From assembly GCF_018139145.2 (NCBI RefSeq), contig NC_059471.1, positions 204,991,494-205,055,493 on the forward strand: a stretch of DNA of 64,000 nucleotides, in the 5' to 3' direction. The translations under genes were made by a program, and so were the position numbers. The notes below the pieces were generated by a model. The model did no database searches, was not told the DNA's origin, and saw only the letters and a program-made list of their open reading frames with translations. Positions 1-12,793 of the stretch are shown one piece after another (the stretch's first letter is position 1; every line of letters starts with the position of its first letter). This stretch comes from Gymnogyps californianus (taxonomy: Eukaryota; Chordata; Aves; Accipitriformes; Cathartidae).

Positions 1-376
1 AGTGGAGCTAGTGTTTAATGTCTTCCAGGAGAGAGTCTCGTAACTTTATAAGATCAGATCCCTTCCTTGTTTTACACATTTCCCTTCAACCGGCAATTTG
101 AAGTTTCTCATTGGCATCAACGCAAAATAGGAGAAACTGTATTGCAGTTCTTGAAGTTATACTGCTGTAAAAAATAAGACTCACAGCCTCAATTTTCTAA
201 AAATGAATGCTGTACAGCAATGTGCACATTATTAATGGATCTGTTGAAATATATTCAGCCTGTAGTCACACTGTATATTGGGCCACAACCTTGAATGGAA
301 TTACAATGAACTGTAACTCAATTTTCTCAATTCTTTTGATTTTTGTGTGTTTATAACTTCATTGTGTCATTTCTAG

Positions 377-596
377 GTGATGACTGCTCTGTTTTTAGCC
401 ATGACCTCCCCAGTTATATTAAAGATAATTTTGAATCTGAAAGAGTCACTGAAATAAACTGGGAAACCATTCAAGGAGGAGTGATAGGGAATGGATGCGG
501 ACAGCTGGCACCCTACGCCCACGGAGATTCGCTCTATTTTAATGGATGTCAAATACGACAAGCTGTGACTAAGCCTCTGGATCTCACCCGAGCAAG
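377..596 (+). CDS. RELN: RELN coding exon (start of last reelin repeat)
   Basis: The acceptor is a TTTCTAG at 370-376 and the donor is GTAATA at 597. The exon starts with two bases that complete a Gly codon from the exon upstream of the window and ends two bases into a Ser codon. It encodes [19 protein letters not shown] at its start, the end of the EGF-like segment followed by subrepeat A of repeat 8, and continues to LDLTRA. Length 220 nt. It matches mammalian reelin almost residue for residue, so the call is secure. The first 376 bases of the window are intron with nothing else recognisable. Confidence 0.96.
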
Positions 597-1612
597 GTAA
601 TACTTTGAGCCTAAAATGCTCTTTTAGCAGCTCATGAGAAAGGAAACTCTTCATATGTACGTGCAGCCATGTGGGCCAGTACTGACGAGAATGGACGGAC
701 CTGGCTGTACCATGCAGTCAGATGTGGCTGGCAGATAAACATTAGGGTTGGCAAAACGCTTTGTGACTTCCATTTGGGAGATGGAGAGTGAGGAGGAAGC
801 GATGTCAGATGAAAAGGTCAGATGTTTTCATCATGCCCAACAGAGCACTGTCTAGTAAGCCAGCACTGACAATGAAGCCGTTGGCAAAGACTGGACACCA
901 GACTGTCTGGAACAGTGCCTGATCTGATAAGATGAATCCCATGTTTGTATGTGCCTCCACAACGGTTATGACTAAAGACGCTATTAGTAATTATGGACTC
1001 CTTTTCCTACTTCAGTTGTCAAATAGAATTATATTCACCTGGCAATGAACAGGAGTCTCTTTTTCATCTATTGAGCCTCTTTGGCCATGGAAAAACAAAT
1101 GTAGCCAGCCTGTGCTGGCTCTTAACAGAGTGACAGCTTTCTGGACTGGTTTGTATTTAGTTGTCCAAAGCAAGATTAGAAACAGGATGAATTGGCAAAT
1201 GGGCCAGATATAAATCAGGCTCTTCCTTTCTTATTTGAACACCCAGGTAGAATATGATAAATCTTTTAGGCACTTTATTATATTCAACCTTTATTTGACC
1301 TTTTTTAGCTTTTCATACACTCATTTGCATGTTTATACTGTTTATGTATCTCAGTTTTGTGCAGATACATTGTAAAATTGGATCTATTGCCTCCAACTAT
1401 ATGGCAATAAGTTATACATAGTAAACTATTACTTTGAAAGGGGAGCTGTGTTTTAGAAATGTGAGAACAGTTTATTTTGCATGTTAAAAGTAATGATTCT
1501 TGAGGATGCTCAAAGTTTTAATAAGGTAACTGCAATAAACCTGGAAATGCTATTGTTCCTGTTTGAATACTTTTTGCATACTGAAAATACCTTTTCTCTC
1601 TGTGTTTTACAG

Positions 1613-1810
1613 CAAAATCATGTTTGTTTTGCAAATTGGAAGTATTTCACAAACAGACAGTTGCAATACCAATCTGAGTGATCCTAACACTGTAGACAAG
1701 GCAGTGCTCCTCCAATACAGTGTAAATAATGGAATTACATGGCAAGTAATTGCACAGCATCAGCCAAAGGACTTTATACAAGCCCAAAGAGTGTCTTATA
1801 ATGTTCCCCT
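1613..1810 (+). CDS. RELN: RELN coding exon (repeat 8, BNR/Asp-box)
   Basis: The acceptor is TTTTACAG at 1605-1612 and the donor is GTGAGT at 1811; length 198 nt, joined in phase on both sides. The translation runs from [11 protein letters not shown] to VSYNVPL. It contains the BNR/Asp-box typical of reelin repeats, SVNNGITW, just after AVLLQY. The flanking introns (597-1612 and 1811-2215) hold no other recognisable feature. Confidence 0.96.
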
Positions 1811-2215
1811 GTGAGTACCCAGTCACATTTCATTACCTCTAAGTGCACAAGATATATTTCTGCTAAGAAAGAATCTATCGTTGCATCACTGTGCAAGAAA
1901 AAAGGTTGATGAGAGGGTAAACAAAGAAGAAAACTTAAGGGGAAGGCTGATTAAGAAATTCCAGCCTGGTGTTTATCAATATACTTGAAAGAAAAACAGA
2001 ACACTTGTTTTAAAGATATAAGGGAGAAAAAAAAATTCCTCCTTATCTGCGTGCATATTTCACCATTAAATGTTTTGCATGTATGGTGTGTTGATGTTCA
2101 GGGATGTAGAAATAACGCTTTGACTTTGCTCTCAGTTCCTGTTGGGGGGTAGATAGGGATGTGCAAAACACCGATAGTCTGGAGCTCTCACAGGCTCTTG
2201 CGTTTGTGATGACAG

Positions 2216-2314
2216 GGAGGCACGAATGAAAGGAGTCTTACTGCGCTGGTGGCAGCCCCGTCACAACGGAACAGGTCATGATCAGTGGGCTTTGGACCAC
2301 GTAGAAGTCGTCCT
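2216..2314 (+). CDS. RELN: RELN coding exon (end of repeat 8, probable exon 63)
   Basis: The acceptor is GATGACAG at 2208-2215 and the donor is GTGAGT at 2315; length 99 nt. It encodes [19 protein letters not shown] through [10 protein letters not shown], the last part of repeat 8. The exon ends two bases into a Leu codon (CT|). If the donor is not used the frame continues as CTG TGA, so an unspliced message would end reelin directly after VVL without the C-terminal region (stop at 2316-2318). Confidence 0.96.
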
Positions 2315-2792
2315 GTGAGTATCAGCTTCATCTCATCCCACCCCATCTCAGAAAGCACTGAAATTTCTCCAGCATGGCACGAGTCTTAAGCTCAGTAAGA
2401 ACCATTGTGGCCAAGGGAAACCTTTGAGAACCAGTGTTTGCTAATGCTCTGCCCTGACTGCAACCATCAGTGGTTAAGACGGCCATGAAATAAGTGGCAC
2501 AGCAGGGGTACATGTTGTGCATCGTGGAAAAACACAGGAGGGAAAAGTGGGGCTTTATCACCACCAAGTATGGGTGTGGTCCTGTAATGCAGCAATGACT
2601 GTGAAAAAAATATTGTGCTGGGACTTAAGAAAGGATATTCCTGTTCAACGCTGTGCTGCCATGTAAGGCTGATTTATATCCTTTCAAAGATACAAAAGAG
2701 TATGCTGTATTGCTCTTAGCACAAAGTAATGTTGTTGTGCCTCTGAAAAATTTGCGTTAGCAACTAATGCCTTATTCATTTCCTTTTTTTAG

Positions 2793-2882
2793 TAAGAAGG
2801 ATACTGTTCAGAAACAGGGTTCACTATATCAGGTTCCTATGGTCCAAGCTCTAGATTCATCCCCTTGTCAAGATTTTACCAA
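2793..2882 (+). other. RELN: Candidate cassette or alternative last exon of RELN
   Basis: A strong polypyrimidine tract and AG (2781-2792, seven T residues before AG) is followed by a 90-nt stretch that stays open in the reelin frame. Joined to exon 63 it would add KKDTVQKQGSLYQVPMVQA and about ten more residues. It can leave through a moderate donor, CAA|GTAAAG at 2883, which keeps the frame into either the microexon or the terminal exon. If that donor is skipped, a TAA follows at 2884-2886. I know of no such reelin segment, so this is an inference from splice signals and frame only. Confidence 0.3.
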
Positions 2883-4404
2883 GTAAAGTGTCTGCACCCT
2901 CCTGATTCTCCCATTCTTGAGATGGGTTTCGCTGGCAGCTAACCCGTTTTTCCTGTGTTACATCACGAAGAGATGACCTGCTTTTTCTCTAACAATTTAG
3001 TTCCAGTAGAAGTGAAATGCTAGTGGCTTCACAAGTGAGAACTCATCGCTGACAGTGGTTGGCAGAGAGAGGCATGCCTGCTCCATAGATAGGTTCAAAC
3101 GTTCCTTTTGTTGAACAATTTAAAAACCAGCAATGAAGAAATTAGGCTTGGATAACCTCCAGGCTGTGTAATTATAACCATGAGGTTTCTGAATTAGCAG
3201 AGACACTGCAAGTAATGTTTTGTAACAGTAGCAAAGTGAATAATCTGATTGCTAGTTAGCCCTGTTCTTCCTTCCACCGAGAAGCACCAGCTTGCATGGC
3301 ACTCATATCAACCCCAAACCAAACTGGTCCCAACACTGAGTAACGGTACACGCTCTGCTGCTTTTACGCACCTTGCTGGGCTCTGCTTCCACAACATTAA
3401 GCTTAAAACTTGAAGGAACAGAGGGACGGATGTGATTCCTGGCTTAGTTAATCAATGGCTGTATGATGCTGCATCTGGAAAGATATGGAAGAGTGTGAAC
3501 CTGGAGGAGGTTCACAGTGCTTAGGAAACCATGGAAAAGGGAATTGGTAGTTCTGAAATATTTCCATGTCTTTCTACCTTGCAATTAAAAAAGATTAAAA
3601 AGAAAAAATCAAGTCAGAAAAAAAAAATAGAGCATAATATTACCCATCAATCCAAGCATTGAATTAGGGAGTATAAGTAGGAATAGGACAGATCTTTAAA
3701 AAGTGATTCTTAGGCTGAAATATGGAGAATTTCCTTGACAATGAGATCGGCCAGGTTGTAGACTAGACACACAAGTTGAGTGGTGACAAGTCAGTCATAT
3801 GAGATATGTTATACTAGAATGGAGACAGCAATAGAAATGCTATAGCAAGTAATCACACCTTGCCTAGAGAAGGAACCAGATGGGCAGACAGTGCCTCCTC
3901 CCTTCTCTTCTTTTCCTCCTGTTAAAGAGCTTTAAGGCTCTTCTGAATATTGGCCAAACTATCAGGCTAGAGACAGAGAGTTTCCACCCTGTTCAGGTGA
4001 CACCTGGCACAACCCACAGAGGAAGACAGACCAAACCAGACAGATTTCTCCCTTACCAAGTACTGTGAAATGCAGTGCCATGGCAGCACATTTCCCAAAG
4101 GCCAAGATGTGGAGCTCCAGTCCCTGCTAACTACAACACATGAGACGTGCTGCTCTCAGGAAAGGGAGAATTACATGCTGTGGCACGTCTGGTTCATATG
4201 CTGGCGTGTGCTCAGACCTGACAAGTGGCTTCGACCCCTCTGTTTTGCTTAAGTTCTATCTGCACCTTCTAATTCATCAAAATATTCTGTAAGCCTCTTA
4301 AATTTTACTTGCAAGTAACCTGCAAAGGGTTCGATAAAGCCTTTGGAAGGCTTTCTGAAAGGAAGCACACTGTTCCTTGTCAATAGATACTCTCACCTGG
4401 CTTT

Positions 4405-4545
4405 TCCTTTAGCTCTGCCGTTTCACTCTGCCACCTCATGCCAGTCACACTACCCCCAGCACTTCAGTTTCTTCACCTGTAAAATGATGAAGACACTTGG
4501 TCACCTCCACAGAGTGCTTCCAGGCATACAGAAGGGAGCCTGGAT
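4405..4545 (+). repeat. MIR-type SINE fragment
   Basis: The segment carries the recognisable MIR core, a run like CAGTTTCTTCACCTGTAAAA (4465-4484), preceded by a degenerate gtcac...acctc block and followed by a gtgcttccaggca tail resembling the MIR 3' part. It lies in the last large RELN intron, in + orientation. It is old and diverged, so the limits are approximate. Confidence 0.6.
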
Positions 4546-7356
4546 CAGTGTCTGTTAGCACTAACCCTGGATGATCCTGCACACACCAGGGCTACCAGGA
4601 TTCACACCATGATTACTAGGGATAGGACTTAGCTTTAATTCTTAATATTCCTTCATTTTCCAGTGAAGGACACAGAAACCCTGCCTGCCCCTGGCGAGAG
4701 CAAGCCACCTTGCCTGGGTAGCTCTCCAGCGAGAGGCGAGGAGGCAGCGTCCCTCGGGTGCTCTGCCATCCCACTGAGATTGCCAGAGGAGAGCTCTGTG
4801 GGCGACAGCCACCCCAGGGCTCTCTGACATGGCTGCAGAGAGGCATGGCCTGAACTAAAACCATTCACCAGGGTGCTGTAATTACCTCTTCCCATTAGTT
4901 CTATAGGGAGTCATTGGAGGGTCAGTAGGCTTCTGTCCGGCTTATTCGTCCCAAAGCTGGGATACCTTAGGAAGCATTTGTGCCTCCCAAATTGGAAGTA
5001 ATTCCCGTTGGCACTCTGACCTTGGCTCAGAAAGCCATGAACATCCCTGGCTACAGGAGCTGTTGATGGTCCATGTCTAACACAGTCTGTGCTCGGTCCT
5101 CTTATAACCCTGTGCTCCATCACCCACCTGAACAAGACTCCATACACCTCTCTGGGCACCACCAAAATTATCCTCACTGGCCCTGGATTAAGTCCTAGAT
5201 TTTCATGTTTGCTTGTGATCTGTGTACCCACGTTGATGCAGCAGGCAAGCCTCTAGCCTGTGAGGTGTTACAGCAAGAAGCCAACTTACATTAGGACGTG
5301 TGGTTGGGGACATACAGAAATTCCTGGCTTTCCACACATCTCGTCTTGTCTTTCCTCCACTACCCTGTGGGCTGACAAAGAGGTCTCATTTTCCCAAATG
5401 CCCTAGGTGTTGGTCTGGCTGCCAGCACCCCCAGGTGCACACCTAGGTGCTGTGCCAGTTTTTCCTCAGCCCACAGGCAAGTGAGCCATGCTCTCCCTGA
5501 GCAGACTAAGGGCTGGAGTAAGAGGGCAAGCAGGGAAAGCACCTGCCAGCAGGGAGAGCTGGTCTGTAGGGAGGTAGCACAACCAAGGATTTTCTTATTT
5601 CCCGTCCAACGTGGGGGATGTCCCTGCTCCTCCTTACAGTACTCACCACAGGGACAAATCTGTGAATACCTGCTTTCATGGCTCATCTCTCCTCAGCAAT
5701 CCAAAGATTTGAAATTAATTCTATCACAGGCCCAGCTGCCAAGTCGTAGTGCAGATACTGCTTACAGGTGATGCACAGCCAGGGTCATGACACTCTGTTC
5801 AGTCCAATTGATTTCTGAGTCAAGGGCCATCATCCTCTCACCAGCAAACACGTTTTCAGGGTGCAATTTCTTTGTTTCCTTTTTCCTCCCAAGATAGCTT
5901 GCTCGGGGAAAAAAATTAACCCACAGGTTATACATGCATGCAACATACCTGGCAGTGATAAGAAAGGTCCAAGACGGATGCTTTTGTATGTTACTTAAAA
6001 TCATTCCACTTTTGAATGAATTATTTGAATCACTCATTAAAAAGCACTGTCGTTAAGACTGTGATGCAGCTGCAAATGGTGCTCAAATTGAGCACCTCTT
6101 TCGAACAGGTGAAACAACACCTGCTTTGACTATGTTACACATTAAATTGATCTTGCCAACTAACCGCTTGCCAACTTATTTTAACAACAGTTGATGTCTA
6201 TCCTGTGGTGGGGAGAGGATACTAGTTGTCAAGTTGTCCGGTCCCTTTTAAAGCTAGTGCCAATTATTCCTCGTTAGTGCAGTATTTTTTCTCTCCATTC
6301 GTAAAGAAAGCTTTGGGCACAACTCTCACATGTTCCATGTGGCTCTTCTTAGGATAAAAAAGTATTTTACCCCGACTTAAGAAGGAGTGTTTTTCTGTGC
6401 CCCTGTACTTCTGCCCTAAGAAGAGCCCACATCCAACTCTGCATTTCATTTGCACATTGTTTTTCTCTGGAAGCACAGCTCTCAGCCTGTCTGCTGCACA
6501 GACACCACGCACTTTTCTGCATGTGCATTTGGAACTGCCATTTCTTTGTGTATAGGGCAGGCCCTTATAGACCTCTCATAAACACAGTTCTGGTCAAAGG
6601 TATTGAGAACTAACGGGTAATGATAAGCTGAACACTAAGGGTCTGATGTTGCTTTCTTTGCACCCCAAAACTCGTGATGTGATCCAAAGGAATTTGAGTT
6701 GTGCAAGGAATGCAAGAAATATTATCCCCACCTGCTATTTTATGGTTAACTGTTGGATAACAGAACGAATCCCTCCATAGCCATCACTCCATGCTCTTCA
6801 TTGTCAAGATATTCTCACATTTTTGGCACAAATGATTTAGTGAGAACTTATGTTGCAGTTGGTACAAAGAATGTTTATCTTTATTTTGCAACATTAAAAT
6901 ACAAATTCTATATTCTAGCTCTAACAACGAGTGCTCATGTGGAAAAATATTTTCACCTGCTTCATTTTTTTAGTAAAAAGCAATGATTTGAAAAATGCAT
7001 TTAAAGTACCAACATATTTGTAATAAAGAACAGAAATAGTTCAAACACTAGGTAATTATCTGAATATTCACAACATTTATGCCAAATTTAATATGATGCG
7101 GTCTGTGCTTTTATGACATTTTTATTATGTTTCTAAAAAGTGCATGCTGAATTTCATAGAAAATAAAAATATAAACATTGATTTGAAATATCAGGAAATA
7201 ATTTGTTCAATTTTTATTTTCAAAAGAGACGAAAAGTCCTATATTGCCTCTAAACCTCATCAGGGTTTTATGACTAATCACAGTGCTGCATGCATTGAAA
7301 GGCATTTTCTAACTTGTGTTGTATTTCATTGTTTGCTGTCATTGGTTTTACACTAG

Positions 7357-7362
7357 AATAAG
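7357..7362 (+). CDS. RELN: Candidate RELN six-base microexon (probable exon 64)
   Basis: The six bases AATAAG lie between AG (7355-7356, after ggttttacact) and a full-consensus donor GTAAGTA (7363-7369). Mammalian reelin has a six-base, neuron-included exon at this place that adds Val-Ser. Here the splice CT|A ATA AG|C adds Ile-Ser and keeps the frame into the terminal exon. A TGC at 7334-7336, about 20 bases before the AG, fits the upstream UGC motif of SRRM4-dependent neuronal microexons. No other six-base exon with matching phase was noticed in this intron. The position and residue change are inference. Confidence 0.6.
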
Positions 7363-10300
7363 GTAAGTACTTTCCCTGAATCAATATCAAATGTATGTTT
7401 CTGTTAGAGCTACAGCTCTTTCACAAAGTTTTTTCAATGATGGGTTGGTGGAAAATCATTTGTACTCTCTGAGATGTGCCACGTAGCTCTTGAGGGCCCT
7501 GATCCTGCAGCTCTTCCGCAGGGAGCATGAGGGGAAGTTAAACTTTGCAGAAAGTGTTCAGCAGCTCAACCCATACCGCAGTGGGAATTTCACTGAGGCT
7601 GGGGTGAGAATGACTTCTCCTTCTCCTGCGGTGCAATGAGACCTGCCAACGGAGGGCACCCAGCGCATTGCATGGGCGACCGCTCAGCTCCAAGGGGGAA
7701 TTCCCACTTTTTTCCATAATTAATGACCACAGAGCTGAAGCCACAGATACGTAGTGTATGTCAGTGAATCTGCATGGTGGCATAGCCCCACGTGCCCCTT
7801 AGACACACAGCAAGTGTCTCCCAGGTAGTTCTTTTGTTTCTTGTAACTCTGCTGCTTTGTGCTGTCACAGTTAATAGATACCACTAACCAACATAGTTAC
7901 TGAGCTCTGGGTTCAACTCTTGACCTCACTGGAGCGAAAGAACATTTGTCATTGATATGAGCCATCAGGACTTCAGTCAGAGTACATCACTTTTCTCATT
8001 ATAGTACCCTCCTAACAAAGCATTTGTAATTCAGCCTCAAAATTTACCCCAAGCCTAGTCCTGAGAGGCACGCCTTTGCTGTTTTCTAAGGCTTTGTTCA
8101 TGTTCTGTTATCCAAATATTTTTGTTTCTATTTGGTTCCTATTGTGCCCTGTCAATAAAAAATAAAAACACAGAAATAATGAATGACGTTACTATATACT
8201 GGGGTTTTTTTCCACATATTTTTCATTCCATTTGGCGATGTTTTATTTTCGTAAATTTTAAATTGCAGACTTGTAGTTCAAACTGTGCTTTAGGAAACAT
8301 GCAATAGCCAGAATGCTCTATTAAAGACTAAAGACCCAGAGTGACTCCTTCTCATAAATTGCTTTATTGTAGGTATTTATTGAACATGCCCTAGACAGAA
8401 TTTTGTTCTTCTATATTGGCTGCATATTGTTTTCATCTAACTAGTATAACTCCAGTGACTTCACTGGAAAGTTATTTAGGGTTTCCTACACAAATTGGAG
8501 CAGTATTATCTTCTATTTATTTTTTAATAATGCACTCAAAACTGTCAAACAGATTATGGAGTAGTTGCTCCTATTAATTGCTTTTTTGCTGTTTGCTCCA
8601 TGAGCAATACACAGATAACTATTTTGGATCTGTACTTTTTGGATTCACTGACGGTTCAGTGAATGCACAGAAAAGGCAGAAGCTCAGCAGCTGCTGACCA
8701 GTCCATTACACACTTGCAAAGCAGCCTTCAAGTTGCCACTGATATCCAAACAAAAGTTCCCTCCACACCCTCCATTATGGAAGGAGGGTCTATTCCTAAT
8801 ATAGCTTGATGCTGCCCAGCACATTTTGGGTGCTCCCAACAAGAAAACAACAGCAAAAGTATTGTAAAGCCTTTTATCGGTCTGTGAAAACACAAATTAA
8901 ATTTGTTATTAATAGTATTGAAAGCATTCTTAAATCCATCAAATGCAAGAAATGAGTAAGTACTGCTGCAAACTATATAATTCTTATTGTGACCTTATAA
9001 AGCACTATTGATCTCTCTTATACAGTGCTTGCATCCTACCAATATAGAAAATTAAGTAAGAAAAAAAAAAATAGGCCTACTCTGATTTTGTGGATACCAG
9101 ACTATACATGCTATACAATAGGATACAATACTATAATACATAGGGTATACATATTTACCTATAGCAAGAGTGAAAATCATGCCATTTTCTATAGCAGGCA
9201 TGAAGTTTTTATGTGGCATCCAACCAGTAGTTGGAAAGTCTATCTATCATTTCAGACATCGGTGAGGACAAGTTTGAACTATGTCAGTGCAAGTAAAAAA
9301 AATAAGCATTTAGTTCTTGAGAATTTAGATTTCTCTTATTTTTCACACACTGCACTGCTCTGGTGTTCCGTGTAAGACATAAATATATGTTTCTTTGTAA
9401 CTTCTTGATCATCTTATAAAATGACAAAACAGAATTAAATACATAAAAAATAAGTAAATCTCTTTTAAGTTATTAAGTAATCCTTTCTTTGTTCCTTTTT
9501 TCAATTCTTTCTTTTCTTTTCTTTTTGTTGTTTTTTTTCTTTGTTTATTGTTTTAAACATCTTCATCATAACTTTAAGGCCAGATACAAAATGGTTAGGC
9601 ATTTGAAGTGAAATAGAGGCCAGGCGCACCTAGCAGTATCCAAAAAGAGTCCTGAAAATCTCTGCTGAGCTGTTGCTGAATGTGCGCAGACCAAAGGCAG
9701 GAGGGAGATGGGGGAACGCGAAGGCTCCTGGGCCAAGGACTGTAGCTCAGCATGTGCCCTAGCAGTCCAAGTCTTGCCCAAGCTGAGGCTCTCGCAGTCA
9801 AGCTCAGTTATAAATTTAACCAGGTCCAGAAACGGCAATTTTTTCAGCCAAATACATTGACAGGCTCTGCTTGGTCCCATGTACCTAGAGTGAGGCCACT
9901 CAAAGTTGGGCTATGCTTTCTCCCAGGGCCCTGTCTCCTGTATTTTGGCTGCAGTGCAGCCTTCTCCCAGCAGATAGGTGCTCCATCCTCACTTCATGGT
10001 TAGGATGCTCTCCTGAGAGGTGCGATGTTGCCTTGAAGGCCCTGTGTCTAAGAAACCACCCACTTCCCAGGCAACGGGAATTAAAGGGAAGGCAAGATTA
10101 AGACCTTCTTCAAGCCTCATGACCAACGGCAGCCACTTTCAGGAGCGGGTTCGGGGTCGTGATTTCCCTCCTGCCTTCCTCAGTGAGGCACTTGGCATTG
10201 GAGTGAGGGTGATGTTCCACTGAGACGACTACAGGACCAGAATAAAGACGGATCTTCAATGCTTCTTTGCACTTGAGCTACCAAGTGGCATTAAAACTAT

Positions 10301-12696
10301 ATAAACTCACTGCTGTTACTCTCTCATATGAAACTCTTACAAATCAGCACAGATCTTTCCTTTTCACTTGAAGAAGTCAGGTGAAAGTCAGATCAAGTCA
10401 ACCTCAAACATTAACCCCTCTCTCAATTGCCAAATGCTCTAGAGCTCTGCCTTACTGCGAGAGTGCCAAAAGTTGTGCCGAGTACAGATCTGTTCGCTTT
10501 CATTGTCACCAGGAGCTGGACTTTTTGTTTCATTCTTGTATGTACATTCCACTGGCAAAATAAAATATAAATTTGCAAAGCCTTGGAAAACTAGTTGGGA
10601 AGCAACTTGGATTTGCTTAGGGGTTTATAACCTAGATTTTGACACAACTGCTTTTATTCAGTTTAGTCAATCATGTTCTAGATTAGCTGTTGAAAAGGGT
10701 ATAATTTTGTTATACAGATTTTTTTAGATGAAATTAGCATACTACAGCAAAAGCTGTCTTTGCCTCTGGAGGATCATATGTATTTTGCAAAGCATGCAAT
10801 TGTTCCTTTTTCCTAAGGGCCACATTCACTAAAAATAAGCTTATGCACTAGAGAGGAAAGTATGACTGGTTACAGTATGAGTATTTACTTCTTACAGAGA
10901 AAACTCACAAGTGAAAACCCGCCTTGCACCCACAAATGGGAGATTTGTTGACTGTAATGTCTACTGCAGGCCTTTACTTCACAGATCACCTTTAAAATCT
11001 GACGGACTTCTTGGTTTGGAGGGTCCTGGTAACATTCAGTCCCTTGGAGTAGAGATGCTTAGGCCAGGCATCCTTCTCCCACTGCAAGATGAAGCTAGAA
11101 AGCACAAGGTCCTAAGTACGCACGGAAGATTAGGAGAGGGAGTCAGAAATTAGCCCGAGACTGCAGATTCACTGTGACTTTGCAGCTCCCTTCCCCTGGA
11201 AACCAAAAGAAAATTTGGCCACGCAGTCACCAGCAGTTCCTCCTGGGTGAAGCTCCTTACACCTGCTGGAGTTGTCCTTGGGGTCTGCATGGTTAACGCT
11301 GTGCTCCGATCTCTTAAAGAAACTGCATCCTCTGACTGCATCTATGAGAGTATCTTGTATGCTATCTTTCCACGTGGAGAAAGGGAGTCAGGTGGTTCTA
11401 AAAACTAGAGTCTGGCAGCAATATATGATACTATTTTTATTCTTAAAAGTAGTTGTCCAATCAAAAGGTCTTTCCCATACCCTGGGACTGTACAGTGCAG
11501 AGTGCAAGAGTCACTGTCTTACTGCAACGTCTCAGCTGCTTTATACGTCTGGCCAAGTGCACTGCAAGTTGTAGGTCTGAGAGGAGACATCCTTTATCAG
11601 AACTTCACAATACACAAACCTTTTCATTCTCATGTAATTCTGAATGTAGTTCAGAATGCAGTTTGGCTGTATATCTATGTAGACCTGTATTTGTGTGCAT
11701 GCGCTACGGGTTTGGATATGTATGCAAACAGACCAAGAAAAGGCACAGCCAAAGCTCTGTGGCTGTTCTGCAGTCCCCTGCCACAGCAGGGGCAGTAGGA
11801 TGTAGAAGGTCTGTGGTGCTGCACACGCAGTTCTCTCCAAGGTGTATGCAACTCTGTATAGGCCATAAGTAGACTCACAAGGATGCATCACAGATGTTAC
11901 AGCTCCATTTCCAAAGCTGCTGAAATTTGGAAACTGAAGGTGGGATCCAGCCCTTAGGAGTTAGATGGGTTTCAAGTACCAAAGTCCCGGACAGCCATCT
12001 TGTCCACCGCTGCCCTCTCATGGTTCTTTCTTCCCTCAATGCGAGAAGCAGAAACCTGTGTTAGGTGGGATGGGTCTTGTTCTCCAGGTAGGTCTTCCGA
12101 ACAAGTGTCCCTTCTTCAATTAGGCTGCAGTCAGGCTGTCTCTTGCCTGGTCTCCTCCCAGACATGATGATGGTTATTTCCCAGATCTTCCTTTAATTTT
12201 GGATGGGGGTGTATAGGGTAGGGAAACATTAAGTCTGCATAAAAGTGTTGTACTTCACTTCCTATATGGTAAAAGTGGAAGATAATGGAGTAAAGCTTTT
12301 CTTCTGTTCTCAAGATAAAGCAGTTAATGATCGCAGACAGAAGGATAACTGGAGTGTAAAACCACTGTAGAGAAATGCCCTGTATTGAGAGGGTATGAAG
12401 TGCATACAGCTTTAGTGAATCTGGCCCTAGGCAGCACAAGTTTTCGTTAGCTGAAAGCTCTCAACCTTTCGCTAAGATAATGAATTGTAAATAAAAGCAA
12501 AGTGGGACAGATTCTCAATTGCCTTGTACCTTGCTGTTGTACAAAGGGTGCCCTTCACACCACTTTCACACAGGCTTGAAAGGTCATGCAAGGACAAAGA
12601 AGAATCTGTCCCACTAGCTCACTGCTCCGAAAGAATTTAAAGTACATATAAAAGAAACTGACATGCTTCTTTTCCTCCACCCTTTGATTTTAACAG

Positions 12697-12793
12697 CACT
12701 CGCAAACAAAATTACATGATGAATTTTTCACGGCAACATGGGCTCAGGCATTTCTACAACAGAAGACGAAGGTCACTTAGACGATATCCATGA
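12697..12793 (+). CDS. RELN: RELN terminal coding exon, basic C-terminal region
   Basis: The acceptor is TTTTAACAG at 12688-12696 and the stop is TGA at 12791-12793. The exon begins with one base that completes the codon from exon 63 or the microexon. It then encodes [20 protein letters not shown] followed by [11 protein letters not shown]. This arginine-rich tail is nearly invariant among vertebrate reelins and is needed for efficient secretion and full signalling. The reading is intact here. Confidence 0.97.

Larger units (their letters stand above)
2315..12696 (+). other. RELN: Last large RELN intron region
   Basis: This 10.4 kb stretch separates exon 63 from the terminal exon. Besides the candidate exons and the MIR fragment listed separately, it is mostly AT-rich unique sequence. 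The part around 6,700-9,500 is notably AT-rich and contains AATAAA at 7022 and 7163. The open frames in it (for example near 11,270-11,890) lie on both strands, resemble no protein I know, and are most likely chance. Confidence 0.75.

Noticed and set aside
9025..9375. A 116-codon ORF in AT-rich intronic sequence.
   Set aside because: Rich in Lys, Tyr and Ser as expected for random AT-rich DNA; starts inside a poly-A run.
11270..11891. Overlapping ORFs of 98-139 codons on both strands in the last RELN intron.
   Set aside because: No family resemblance, no consistent splice borders, and both strands open at once; probably chance.
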